Below are positions 1 through 7,962 of a DNA stretch of 52,842 bases, one piece after another; positions within the stretch are counted from its first letter, which is position 1, and the number at the start of each line of letters is the position of its first letter. Under the pieces are notes generated by a model. The model was not told where the DNA came from and did no database searches. It was given only the letters and a program-made list of their open reading frames with translations. The DNA lies in NCBI GenBank assembly GCA_964452465.1, contig CAYVMD010000012.1, positions 1 through 52,842 on the forward strand, in the 5' to 3' direction. Position numbers and translations under genes: made by a program. The stretch comes from CAYVMD01 sp964452465. Its GTDB lineage: Bacteria > Armatimonadota > JACIXR01.

Positions 1-242
1 ATTATGGCCTTGAGCCCCTTTTCCCATCTCAAAAGCCCTATTTTAAGGAGAAGAAGGGAGACAAGGATGAAGGCGAGGAATATCGCCATACCCCCCAATT
101 GAGGGATAACGCCTCTGTGGTGGCGTCTTTCATCGGGGACAGCCACTGCTCCCACTTTCTTAGCGAGGGGGAGTGTAAGAGGGGTAAAGAGCCAAGAGAG
201 AAAAGCCGAAAGGAGGAAGGAAAGCAAAAGCCATAAACTCAT
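1..242 (-). CDS. WecA/MraY-family undecaprenyl-phosphate sugar-1-phosphate transferase, N-terminal fragment
   Basis: Only the first 80 residues lie in the window; the gene runs off the left edge. The fragment begins MSLWLLLSFLL, a hydrophobic first membrane segment. A loop with the sequence PDERRHHRGVIPQLGG follows, then a second hydrophobic segment. The PD-RR-H-----P-GG pattern is the cytoplasmic loop of polyprenyl-phosphate N-acetylhexosamine-1-phosphate transferases (WecA, TagO, MraY), membrane enzymes that start synthesis of lipid-linked glycans. The start codon overlaps the stop of the dCMP deaminase gene in an ATGA, so the two are probably translationally coupled. In many Gram-positive-like bacteria a wecA/tagO gene follows rpiB-glyA-comEB, which supports the call. 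Whether the enzyme is WecA/TagO or MraY cannot be decided from this fragment; the gene order favours WecA/TagO. Confidence 0.8.
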   Translation of the reverse strand, partial: MSLWLLLSFLLSAFLSWLFTPLTLPLAKKVGAVAVPDERRHHRGVIPQLGGMAIFLAFILVSLLLLKIGLLRWEKGLKAI

Positions 243-685
243 CCCATTCTAACCAACTCCACTTTTGCTTCTTCGAGAAGAGCCCTCGCCAATTCATCGG
301 GGTAATCTCCCGAATAAACTATCCTTTTAATGCCCGCGTTTATGAGCATTTTGGCACAGGTAATGCAAGGCTGATGGGTGCAATATAGGGTCCCACCACT
401 TATCGGCGTTCCATGATAGGCAGACTGGATTATGGCGTTTTGCTCAGCGTGTAATCCCCGACAGAGTTCCTGCCTTTCCCCAGAAGGTATCCCCAACTCC
501 TCCCTCAAACAACCCAGTTCGAGGCAATGGGGAAGGCCTCGAGGGGCACCGTTGTATCCCGTCGCTACGATTCTTTCTTCCTTCACTATGACTGCGCCCA
601 CCCGCCTTCTAAGGCAGGTGGAACGAGTAGCGACGACCTTGGCTATGCTCATGAAATATTCGTCCCAGGGGGGTCTTTCCATCAT
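239..685 (-). CDS. comEB: dCMP deaminase (ComEB-like cytidine/deoxycytidylate deaminase)
   Basis: A 148-residue zinc deaminase that converts dCMP to dUMP for thymidylate synthesis. The zinc motifs are plain: HAEQNA at residues 79-84 (ligand His and proton-shuttle Glu) and PCITC at 106-110. A further Cys/His-rich insert lies between residues 54 and 79, as in the ComEB/T4 dCMP deaminase group. The length matches that family. The start lies directly after the glyA stop codon, and the stop overlaps the next gene (ATGA). Encoded between glyA and a wecA-like gene, as in many Firmicutes-type operons. The competence name ComEB is historical and does not imply a role in DNA uptake. Confidence 0.93.
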   Translation of the reverse strand: MMERPPWDEYFMSIAKVVATRSTCLRRRVGAVIVKEERIVATGYNGAPRGLPHCLELGCLREELGIPSGERQELCRGLHAEQNAIIQSAYHGTPISGGTLYCTHQPCITCAKMLINAGIKRIVYSGDYPDELARALLEEAKVELVRMG

Positions 686-1951
686 TTAATCATCGAGCAT
701 CCCTTCGTAGAGAGGGAAACGCTGGCATAATTTACTTACCCTCTCTCTGGCTTGTTTCTTCACTCCTTCGTCGTCAGGATGAAGGAGCACGCTGGCTATT
801 ATATCTCCTATTTCCTCCATCTCCTCCTCCCCCATTCCTCGGGTGGTTAGAGCGGGAGTGCCCAATCTTATCCCCGAGGTGACCATTGGTTTTTCTTCAT
901 CGAAGGGGATGAGGTTCTTGTTAACGGTTATCCCCACTTCGTCCAACAAGGTCTCCGCCTCCTTGCCAGTAAGCCCCTTCGATTTCACATCCACCAATAG
1001 TAGATGATTATCCGTGCCCCCTGAAACGATACGAAAACCTCTATCTGCTAAGGATTTCGCCAAGGTTTTGGCGTTATTGACCACCTTGTGCTGATAGATT
1101 CTGAACTCCTCGGTCATGGCATATTTGAAACAGACCGCCTTCGCAGCAATTATATGCATCAACGGACCACCTTGAATCCCCGGCATAACCATCTTATCTA
1201 TCGATTTGGCGAATTCCTCTTTGCAGAGAATGAAGCCGGAACGAGGTCCCCTCAGGGTTTTATGAGTGGTAGAGGTTACGAAATGGGAATGGGGAACGGG
1301 AGAGGGGTGGATGCCGGCAGCGACTAACCCGGCGATGTGTGCCATATCCACCATGAGATAAGCATTCACGCTATCCGCTATCCCCTTGAACCTGTGGAAA
1401 TCTATGAAACGGGGATAGGCGGACGCTCCCGCAATGATCAATTTAGGCTTATGTTGTTGGGCGAGACTATATACCTCTTCATAGTCTATCGTTTCGGTTT
1501 CCCGGGAAACTCCATAGGAGACCACATTGTAGAAGATGCCGGAGAAATTAACGGGGCTTCCATGGGATAAGTGTCCACCGTGGGAAAGGTTCATCCCCAT
1601 AATGGTATCGCCGGGCTTGAGGATGGCGAAATAAACAGCCATGTTAGCCTGGGTACCAGAGTGGGGCTGAACATTGGCATGTTCAGCTCCGAACAACTGC
1701 TTAGCCCTCTCCCGGGCAAGGTTCTCCACGATGTCCACGAACTCGCAACCGCCATAATACCTTTTCCCCGGGTAGCCCTCGGCGTATTTATTGGTCATGA
1801 CAGAGGCAGCTACCTCTAACACGGCAAGGGGAGCGAAGTTCTCGGAGGCGATCAGCTCCAACTTATTCCTCTGCCTGCCCAGTTCCCCCTTTATCGCCTC
1901 CCAAACCTCGGGATCACCTTCTTTCAGAGGAAGGGACATCAAATCCTTCAT
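686..1951 (-). CDS. glyA: serine hydroxymethyltransferase
   Basis: A 421-residue PLP enzyme interconverting serine plus tetrahydrofolate with glycine plus 5,10-methylene-tetrahydrofolate in the cytoplasm. Landmarks: LIASENF near residue 33, the glycine/histidine-rich NLSHGGHLSHG at 121-131, DMAHIAGL at 202-209, and the PLP lysine K231 in TTHKTLRGPRSG. The start ATG has an AGGAGG nine bases upstream and overlaps the rpiB stop codon (ATGA). glyA supplies the methylene-THF that metF and the MetH-like enzyme elsewhere in the window would use. Its length and all core motifs are normal. Confidence 0.97.
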   Translation of the reverse strand: MKDLMSLPLKEGDPEVWEAIKGELGRQRNKLELIASENFAPLAVLEVAASVMTNKYAEGYPGKRYYGGCEFVDIVENLARERAKQLFGAEHANVQPHSGTQANMAVYFAILKPGDTIMGMNLSHGGHLSHGSPVNFSGIFYNVVSYGVSRETETIDYEEVYSLAQQHKPKLIIAGASAYPRFIDFHRFKGIADSVNAYLMVDMAHIAGLVAAGIHPSPVPHSHFVTSTTHKTLRGPRSGFILCKEEFAKSIDKMVMPGIQGGPLMHIIAAKAVCFKYAMTEEFRIYQHKVVNNAKTLAKSLADRGFRIVSGGTDNHLLLVDVKSKGLTGKEAETLLDEVGITVNKNLIPFDEEKPMVTSGIRLGTPALTTRGMGEEEMEEIGDIIASVLLHPDDEGVKKQARERVSKLCQRFPLYEGMLDD

Positions 1952-2406
1952 CTTGGATTTCCTCCTTTTATCTCATATTCCTTTATTTTATTTATGCGCC
2001 TCACATGTCTTTCCTCCCCGGAAAAGGGCGTATTAAGCCAAACTTTGACTATGTCTTTCGCCAGCTCCTTCCCTATTATCCTTGCACCGAGGGCTAAGAT
2101 ATTAGCATCGTTATGGGAACGGGAATAACGGGCGCTCGTTGTGTCGTGGCATACAGCGCATCTAATCCCCTTCACTTTATCCGCTGCCATACACATACCT
2201 ACTCCTGTACCACACACCAAAATTCCCTTCTCCACTTCCCCTTGCGCCACCTTTTCCGCCACCGTGAAAGCTATATCCGGATAATCAACGGGCTCAGGGG
2301 AAAAGGTGCCACAGTCCAATACTTCTATATTCTGGTCCCTGAGCCAATTGCGCAAATCCTCTTTTAGGGCAAATCCCGCATGGTCGCTACCTATGGCTAT
2401 GCGCAT
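1948..2406 (-). CDS. rpiB: ribose 5-phosphate isomerase B
   Basis: A 152-residue RpiB/LacAB-family sugar isomerase converting ribose 5-phosphate to ribulose 5-phosphate. It begins MRIAIGSDHAGF, with the phosphate/ring-opening residues D8 and H9. Catalytic C65 is in the conserved VCGTGVGM stretch. The length is typical. It lies one base downstream of the ACT-domain gene and overlaps glyA by an ATGA. The rpiB-glyA-comEB order is an old bacterial arrangement linking pentose phosphates, one-carbon units and pyrimidine deoxynucleotides. Confidence 0.95.
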   Translation of the reverse strand: MRIAIGSDHAGFALKEDLRNWLRDQNIEVLDCGTFSPEPVDYPDIAFTVAEKVAQGEVEKGILVCGTGVGMCMAADKVKGIRCAVCHDTTSARYSRSHNDANILALGARIIGKELAKDIVKVWLNTPFSGEERHVRRINKIKEYEIKGGNPR

Positions 2407-2407
2407 C

Positions 2408-2836
2408 TTAGAGGGATTTCACATCCTCTTGGTTTAAAAGTCGGACCTGTGCTTTCCTCAATGTCTCGCTTGCCCTTTCCCTGTCATCTACTTGAAGGAT
2501 AACTATCGCCTTGTCCTGCACCCTTATGACGCTAGCGTAAGTATACTCGATGTTGATGCCCTCCTTAGCAAGGAGAGCAGTGACTTGAGCGAGCCCACCC
2601 GGTTTATCAGGAACCTCCACCGCCAAAACCTCCGTCTCGATGACCGCGTAGCCTTCCTTCACCAACGCATCTTTTGCCTTTAATGGGTCGTCGGGTATTA
2701 ATCGCACCACTCCGTAGTCCTTGGTCTCGGCAACTGAGAGAGCCCTTATATTCACACCCGCCTTGCTTAAGACATCGGCAACGCTCGCTAACCTGCCTGG
2801 TTTATTCTCCAGGAAGACCGCTAATTGCCTTATCAT
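2408..2836 (-). CDS. tandem ACT-domain amino-acid-binding protein
   Basis: A 142-residue protein made of two ACT domains. The first (residues 1-65) begins MIRQLAVFLENKPGRLASV and the second (66-142) contains VEVPDKPGGLAQVTALL. The paired NKPGRL/DKPGGL turns are the usual small-ligand binding corners. No catalytic domain is attached. Such stand-alone ACT proteins often sit beside phenylacetate-CoA ligase and indolepyruvate oxidoreductase genes and are thought to sense aromatic or branched-chain amino acids; that role is inferred. Its start overlaps the paaK stop (ATGA), so it is very likely co-translated with paaK. No oxidoreductase gene is present here. Confidence 0.88.
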   Translation of the reverse strand: MIRQLAVFLENKPGRLASVADVLSKAGVNIRALSVAETKDYGVVRLIPDDPLKAKDALVKEGYAVIETEVLAVEVPDKPGGLAQVTALLAKEGINIEYTYASVIRVQDKAIVILQVDDRERASETLRKAQVRLLNQEDVKSL

Positions 2837-4161
2837 TTTCTCACCTCCTTTCCCATTATATCCCTTTTATCTATAACCCTTTTCGCCTTACCCTCGCTTC
2901 GGGGAAGGCTCTTTGGTTCGGCAAGGGTAACATTAACGGAGACATCGAGGGCGCTCTCCAGGGCGTTTTCCAAATTGGAACGCAACTCCTCTAAATCCCT
3001 CATTTCATCGGAAAGGAACTCTTCAGAGATCTCCACCTTTATCTCCAGGGTATCAAGCCTTCCCTTGCTCCGATCCACTATTATCTCATAATAGGGCGCA
3101 ACTCCTTTTACATTCATGAGGACGCTTTCTATTTGGGAGGGGAAGATGTTAACGCCCCGCACTATTATCATGTCATCGGTCCTGCCCTTGATACGGGAGA
3201 TGCGGACGAAGGTCCTTCCACAGGGGCATGGCTCGGGATAGATGGAGCAAATGTCGCGGGTCCTATACCTTATGAGGGGCATCGCTTCCTTCATAAGGGT
3301 GGTGAGGACGAGTTCCCCGCTTTCTCCCGGGGGCACGGGTTCCCCCTTAGCAGGATCTATGACCTCGGGATAGAAGAAGTCCTCGTTTATATGCATACCG
3401 CACTTGTAGGGGCATTCAAAACCTACCCCGGGACCGATTATCTCGCATAATCCATAGTGATTGAAGGCATCGATATTAAGCGCCTTCTCTATTTCTATCC
3501 TCATCTCTTCGCTCCATGGTTCCGCCCCCAAAAAGCCCTTGCTGAGGGGGAGCTTGGAGAAGTCCACCCCCATTTCCCTTCCTACCTCGGCGATATATAA
3601 GGCGTAGGAAGGAGTGGCGCATAGAACGGTTGATCCGAGGTCCTGCATTATTTGAAGTTGGCGTCTCGTATTGCCGGATGAAACCGGGATAACCGTGGCG
3701 CCTATCTTTTCTGCTCCTTGGTGAAAGCCCAAACCACCGGTAAAAAGCCCATAGCCGTAGGAAACTTGGATGATATCATCCGAAGTTACCCCACCCGCAA
3801 CGAGGGCACGGGCGATAGCGGTCGCCCACAGTTCTATGTCGTTTCGCGTATAAGCAGAATATATCTGCTTTCCAGTGGTGCCAGAGGAGGCATGTAAGCG
3901 CACCACTTCCCTCAAGGGAACCGCTAATAAGTTGAGAGGGTAGTTAGCTACGATATCGTCCTTGGTAGTGAAGGGCAGTTTGACTATATCGGATATATCT
4001 TTGATGTCCTCGGGTTTAACGCCGGCTTCTTGGAACTTCCGTTTGTAGAAGGGGACCCTCTCGTAAACATAGGTTATGATCTTCCGCAGTTGGGCAGTTT
4101 GGAGAGAGCGAAGATCCTCTCGCGAATAATATTCCTCGGGGCTATAGGAGATTTTGTTCAC
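2833..4161 (-). CDS. paaK: phenylacetate-CoA ligase (AMP-forming)
   Basis: A 442-residue adenylate-forming enzyme that activates phenylacetate or related aryl acids to the CoA thioester. The adenylation P-loop ASSGTTGKQ is at residues 91-99. Near the C-terminus, RYRTRDI and GRTDDMIIVRGVNIFPSQIE mark the hinge and mobile lid typical of PaaK. The start is GTG, chosen because AGGAGG lies five bases upstream. It is the first gene of the operon paaK-ACT-rpiB-glyA-comEB-wecA. No other phenylacetate-catabolism genes are visible, so it may serve the reverse, aromatic-amino-acid fermentation or archaeal-style peptide catabolism, rather than the aerobic PaaABCDE route. Confidence 0.93.
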   Translation of the reverse strand: MNKISYSPEEYYSREDLRSLQTAQLRKIITYVYERVPFYKRKFQEAGVKPEDIKDISDIVKLPFTTKDDIVANYPLNLLAVPLREVVRLHASSGTTGKQIYSAYTRNDIELWATAIARALVAGGVTSDDIIQVSYGYGLFTGGLGFHQGAEKIGATVIPVSSGNTRRQLQIMQDLGSTVLCATPSYALYIAEVGREMGVDFSKLPLSKGFLGAEPWSEEMRIEIEKALNIDAFNHYGLCEIIGPGVGFECPYKCGMHINEDFFYPEVIDPAKGEPVPPGESGELVLTTLMKEAMPLIRYRTRDICSIYPEPCPCGRTFVRISRIKGRTDDMIIVRGVNIFPSQIESVLMNVKGVAPYYEIIVDRSKGRLDTLEIKVEISEEFLSDEMRDLEELRSNLENALESALDVSVNVTLAEPKSLPRSEGKAKRVIDKRDIMGKEVRK

Positions 4162-4197
4162 CTTTACCTCCTTTTTTCCGCTGCTTATTAGTTAGAT

Positions 4198-4224
4198 ATT
4201 ATATTTTTCTTGAGCGTTTTGCAA
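4198..4224 (-). promoter_or_regulatory. candidate promoter of the paaK operon
   Basis: On the minus strand, a perfect TATAAT (4198-4203) stands about 26 bases before the paaK Shine-Dalgarno sequence. The best -35 is TTGCAA (4219-4224) with a short 15-base spacer. The -10 is convincing and the -35 is weak. It overlaps the 3' flank of the neighbouring oxidoreductase gene. Confidence 0.45.
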
Positions 4225-4230
4225 TCCTCA

Positions 4231-5205
4231 TCAACGCCAAACGGAGATGGGGATGGGTCTTCCTTCTCGAGCGGATTGCCAAGCTGCTTCCGTCAAGGAG
4301 ATGACCCTTAAGCCCCATATTGGAGGCACCTCGTTGGGTCGTTTGCCTTCCAAGCAATCCAGAAAGGCATCTATGGGGGTGGTGCCCTGGGGGAGGTTTT
4401 CGGGCACGAAGAACTTCCCGTCCTTCCCTTGCTGAATCACTTCCGCTCCGTTTCGGATGATGAGGGAGCCTTCCTTGCCGAATATCACCACTTCTTCGTT
4501 CCAACTGGGGTTATCCCCTATTATCCCCACATTCCCCAAGGCGCCCTCGAATTTGATCGCTAAGGAGGAGAGAATGTCAACCCGTGTCTCCTCGTTATCC
4601 ATATAAGCGAATACCTCCACAGGTTTTAACTCGGTTAGCCAAAGGATGATATCTATCAAATGGCTTCCCGAATCGTTTATTTGTCCTCCTCCGCTCAGTG
4701 CAGGGTCTCCCCTCCAACTATGGAGAGCAGCGGGAAGCCAATTTTGCGCCTGGAAAGCGGATATGAAGAGCACCCTTCCGATGCCTCCTGACTTTATGCA
4801 CTCCTTAGCATAAAGGAAGGCAGGCATAAAGTGCCTTTGGTAGCCCACCATTACCGTGAGCCCCTTCTCCTCGGCAAGTTCGACAACTCTTTCCGCGTGG
4901 GAGGTTGCGCAAACCATTGGTTTCTCCACGAATACATTTAGGTTGTGCTCGAGGCTCTTTATTATTTGTTCATAATGACAGGTATGAGGGCTTGCTATTA
5001 CAACTGCATCCAACTTCTCTTTTTCCAGCAGTTCGTCCTCGCTATCGTAAACCTTTGCCTTTCGGAGAGCGGGGAACCTATCCAGGAGGCGCGAAATCGA
5101 CTTGGGGTTGGGATCAAAGAGGGCTACAACCTCCTGCTTTCTCCTTAACAATCTATCCATATGACCATGGGCAATTCCTCCACATCCGATAAAAGCGAAT
5201 CTCAT
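4231..5205 (-). CDS. Gfo/Idh/MocA-family NAD(P)-dependent oxidoreductase
   Basis: A 324-residue oxidoreductase of the glucose-fructose oxidoreductase/inositol dehydrogenase family. The N-terminal Rossmann fold starts MRFAFIGCGGIAHGH. The family motif EKP is at 94-96, and D178/H182 in INDSGSHLID are in the place of the usual catalytic pair. The substrate is not predictable; relatives oxidise sugars, inositols and sugar-nucleotides. It is transcribed away from glnA and followed by the paaK operon. A second family member is at 19753-20795. Length and motifs are complete. Confidence 0.88.
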   Translation of the reverse strand: MRFAFIGCGGIAHGHMDRLLRRKQEVVALFDPNPKSISRLLDRFPALRKAKVYDSEDELLEKEKLDAVVIASPHTCHYEQIIKSLEHNLNVFVEKPMVCATSHAERVVELAEEKGLTVMVGYQRHFMPAFLYAKECIKSGGIGRVLFISAFQAQNWLPAALHSWRGDPALSGGGQINDSGSHLIDIILWLTELKPVEVFAYMDNEETRVDILSSLAIKFEGALGNVGIIGDNPSWNEEVVIFGKEGSLIIRNGAEVIQQGKDGKFFVPENLPQGTTPIDAFLDCLEGKRPNEVPPIWGLRVISLTEAAWQSAREGRPIPISVWR

Positions 5206-5240
5206 TTCTTTTACCTCCTTTTTGTTTTCGTTTTCCTCTT

Positions 5241-5268
5241 ATTATAAAAAGGGATTTTGCCAAATCAA
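5241..5268 (-). promoter_or_regulatory. promoter of the Gfo/Idh/MocA oxidoreductase gene
   Basis: Minus strand: TTGATT (5263-5268), 16-base spacer, perfect TATAAT (5241-5246). The Shine-Dalgarno AGGAGG is close upstream of the start at 5205. It overlaps the divergent glnA promoter, so the two transcripts may compete. Confidence 0.6.
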
Positions 5269-5284
5269 GGAGAAATGCTATTAT
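5257..5284 (+). promoter_or_regulatory. glnA promoter
   Basis: Plus strand: TTGCCA (5257-5262), 16-base spacer, TATTAT (5279-5284); each hexamer is one base off consensus. Predicted transcription start near 5291, giving a leader of about 33 bases before the TTG start at 5324. Confidence 0.6.
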
Positions 5285-5323
5285 TATTTCCGAACACCAT
5301 CGCCTTCAGGAAGGAGGAAAGAA

Positions 5324-6664
5324 TTGCCCAGCAGAGAAGAACTTTGCCAAAAGATTTTGGAGGAAGTAAGGGAGAAGAAGATAAGGTTCATAGAGTTGTG
5401 GTTCGTTGACATCTTGGGATTTCTCAAGTGTGTGACGGTAACCAGCGATGAACTGGAGGAAGTTCTCCAAAAGGGGAAGGGATTCGACGGTTCATCCATA
5501 ACGGGATATGCGGAGATAGAGGAAAGCGATATCCTCGCTTTCCCCGACCCTTCTACCTTCTGCGAATTGCCTTATGTTCCTCCTGAACAGCGTAGTGCTC
5601 GCCTCTTCTGCGATATATATTATCCCGATGGGAGACCTTATGATGGAGACCCTCGCTTAGTGCTCAGGAGGCAATTAGAGAGGGCGAGGGAGATGGGCTT
5701 CATCTATAATGTGGGGCCTGAGGTAGAATTCTTCTATTTTAAATCGCCCCAAGGTCCCGAGGTCATAGATAGGGGAGGATATTTCGATGTAATAGCGGTG
5801 GAGATGGCGAATTCCCTCCGCCGAAAAACAGTGGAAGCGTTGGATAAGATGGGGGTTAAGGTGGAATCCATCCACCACGAAGTTTCCATAAGCCAGCATG
5901 AGTTGGATTTGAAATACAGCGATGCCTTGACAATCGCGGATGCCCTCGTAACCACCCGGTTGGTGACGAAGGAGATCGCCCAACAGCACGGTGTTTATGC
6001 CACCTTCATGCCCAAGCCCATCTACGGGGTGAACGGGAGCGGGATGCATGTACATCAATCCCTTTTCTCCATCAAGGATAGAAGAAATGCTTTCTATGAC
6101 CCTAATGACCCACTTAATTTATCCGAGGTAGCTAAGAGGTTCATCGCTGGGCAGTTGAGACATGCTCGCGAGATTTGTTCTCTAATCGCTCAATGGGTGA
6201 ATTCCTACAAGCGGTTGGTGCCTGGCTATGAAGCACCGGTTTATGTATCTTGGGCGGTGAAGAATCGCACTACCCTCATCCGAGTGCCCGCCTATCGTCC
6301 AAATGGAGGAACTTCGGTAAGGGCGGAGTTTCGAGCGCCCGATCCTGCGCTCAACCCTTACCTGGGTTTTGCTTGTATGTTAGCTGCGGGGTTGGAGGGA
6401 ATAGAAAAGGGATATGAACTTCCTCCTCCTGTAGAGGCCAATGTGTATGAGATGTCGGAGGAGGAAAGGCGAAAACTGGGCATTGTGGATCTGCCGGTGG
6501 ACCTATTCGAAGCGATAAGCGAGACGAAAAAGAGCGAATTGGTGAGGCGAACCTTGGGGGAGCATATATTTGAGAGGTTTATAACCAATAAGTTGAAGGA
6601 ATGGGATGATTACAGGACGCAGGTAACCTCTTTTGAATTGGAGAGGTACTTGCCCATACTTTAA
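5324..6664 (+). CDS. glnA: glutamine synthetase, type I (alpha-like)
   Basis: Makes glutamine from glutamate, ammonia and ATP. I start it at the TTG at 5324 (446 residues). AGGAGG at 5312-5317 is correctly spaced, the protein then begins PSREELCQKI like other GSI, and the 34 extra residues possible from 5222 are not GSI-like and would cover the promoter. Landmarks: FDGSSI latch region, EVEFFYF metal site, the HVHQSL and NRTTLIRVP ATP/ammonium regions, and the C-terminal EWDDYRTQVT. The segment NVYEMSEEER replaces the adenylylation-tyrosine motif of GSI-beta enzymes. Control by feedback or a GlnR-like repressor is therefore more likely than adenylylation (inference). First gene of glnA-serS-era. 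Confidence 0.94.
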   Translation: MPSREELCQKILEEVREKKIRFIELWFVDILGFLKCVTVTSDELEEVLQKGKGFDGSSITGYAEIEESDILAFPDPSTFCELPYVPPEQRSARLFCDIYYPDGRPYDGDPRLVLRRQLERAREMGFIYNVGPEVEFFYFKSPQGPEVIDRGGYFDVIAVEMANSLRRKTVEALDKMGVKVESIHHEVSISQHELDLKYSDALTIADALVTTRLVTKEIAQQHGVYATFMPKPIYGVNGSGMHVHQSLFSIKDRRNAFYDPNDPLNLSEVAKRFIAGQLRHAREICSLIAQWVNSYKRLVPGYEAPVYVSWAVKNRTTLIRVPAYRPNGGTSVRAEFRAPDPALNPYLGFACMLAAGLEGIEKGYELPPPVEANVYEMSEEERRKLGIVDLPVDLFEAISETKKSELVRRTLGEHIFERFITNKLKEWDDYRTQVTSFELERYLPIL

Positions 6665-6678
6665 ATTAAAATGGAGAA

Positions 6679-7962
6679 ATGCACGATCCTAAGGCGATAA
6701 GAGAAAATCCCGTTCTCTATAAGGAATCCCTCAGGAAACGAGGCATGGAGGATTCCCTCGTGGATGAATTCCTCAAGGTGGATGAGGAGAGGCGAAGCAT
6801 AATTCAGGAGCTGCAAAGCCTTCAGGAGAGGCAAAACAAAACCTCGGACGAGATAGGTAAGATAAAGAGGGAAGGAAAGGAGATACCGGAAGGGTTATTG
6901 GAGGAACTGCGGGAAGTGGCGAGGAAAGCGAAGGAGAAAGAAGCGGAGAAAAGAAGAGTGGAGGAAAGATGGCGGGAGATCCTTCTTTCCATTCCCAATC
7001 TTCCCCACTCCAGCGTGCCCGAGGGATTGGCGGAGGAAGACAATCAAGAGGTGCGACGCTGGGGGGAGATGCCCGATTTCGATTTTCCCCCTAAGTTTCA
7101 TTGGGAGATAGGTGCCAAGTTAGGGCTTTTCGATTTAGAGAAAGCGGCCATGATCGCCGGCTCTCGCTTCCCTCTTTTTCTCCAATGGGGAGCGCGCTTG
7201 GAGCGTGCCCTAATAAATTTCATGTTGGATCTCCATGTGAACGAACATCACTACATAGAGGTCTCTCCCCCCTATCTCGCTAATCGCACTTCCTGCCTAA
7301 CCTCTGCTCACCTTCCCAAGTTCGCCGAGGACCTTTTCTGCACCACCGACGGTTTTTATCTCATCCCCACCGCGGAACTTCCCTTGGCAAATCTCCACAG
7401 GGATGAGATACTACCCGGAGAAATTCTTCCCCTCAAATATGTATCTTATACCCCCTGCTTCCGAGAAGAAGCGGGCTCATGGGGCAAGGAGATAAGGGGG
7501 CTTATAAGGCATCATCAGTTCGACAAGGTGGAATTGTTCAAGTATACCACGCCCGAAACCTCCTATGAGGAATTGGAGACATTGGTAAGGGACGCTGAGG
7601 AGGTATTGAGGCGATTAGGCATTCCCTACAGGATAACGAATGTATGTATAGGGGAGCTAGGTTTTGCGGCGGCGAAAAAATACGATATAGAGGCGTGGTT
7701 TCCTGCCATGGGGAAATTCATAGAGGTCTCCTCCTGTTCGAATTGCACGGATTTCCAGGCGAGGAGAGGGAACATAAGATTCAGGGAGGCTCCAGGAGCA
7801 CGCCCTCGGTTCGTCCATACCCTGAACGGCTCGGGATTAGCTGTAGGGAGAACCTTAGCTGCTTTGATAGAGAATTATCAACAGGAAGATGGTAGTATAG
7901 TAATCCCGGAGGTGCTTCGCCCTTATCTTGGTGGGATAACCAAATTGCCACCGGATGAGTAA
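6679..7962 (+). CDS. serS: seryl-tRNA synthetase
   Basis: A 427-residue class II synthetase that charges tRNA-Ser (and tRNA-Sec if present). The N-terminal ~110 residues form the charged tRNA-binding coiled coil, rich in E/K/R heptads. Motif 2 is seen in CFREEAGSWGKEIRGLIR, and motif 3 in NGSGLAVGRTLAALIENYQ. TAELPL marks the serine pocket. It begins 14 bases after glnA with a short GGAG site, and its 3' end overlaps era by 8 bases. Complete and ordinary. Confidence 0.97.
   Translation: MHDPKAIRENPVLYKESLRKRGMEDSLVDEFLKVDEERRSIIQELQSLQERQNKTSDEIGKIKREGKEIPEGLLEELREVARKAKEKEAEKRRVEERWREILLSIPNLPHSSVPEGLAEEDNQEVRRWGEMPDFDFPPKFHWEIGAKLGLFDLEKAAMIAGSRFPLFLQWGARLERALINFMLDLHVNEHHYIEVSPPYLANRTSCLTSAHLPKFAEDLFCTTDGFYLIPTAELPLANLHRDEILPGEILPLKYVSYTPCFREEAGSWGKEIRGLIRHHQFDKVELFKYTTPETSYEELETLVRDAEEVLRRLGIPYRITNVCIGELGFAAAKKYDIEAWFPAMGKFIEVSSCSNCTDFQARRGNIRFREAPGARPRFVHTLNGSGLAVGRTLAALIENYQQEDGSIVIPEVLRPYLGGITKLPPDE

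Noticed and set aside
125..135. Screen for CRISPR arrays, insertion sequences, phage and defence genes over the whole window
   Set aside because: No regularly spaced direct repeats with unique spacers, transposase, integrase or nuclease-helicase module was found; the only direct repeats are NHL protein units.
1497..1510. 14-bp palindrome GTTTCCCGGGAAAC in glyA (and CCCTCAATTGAGGG near 20655)
   Set aside because: About three 14-bp zero-loop palindromes are expected by chance in this length.
5222..5323. Upstream extension of glnA from an ATG at 5222
   Set aside because: The added 34 residues are not glutamine-synthetase-like and would lie over the promoter; AGGAGG points to the TTG at 5324.
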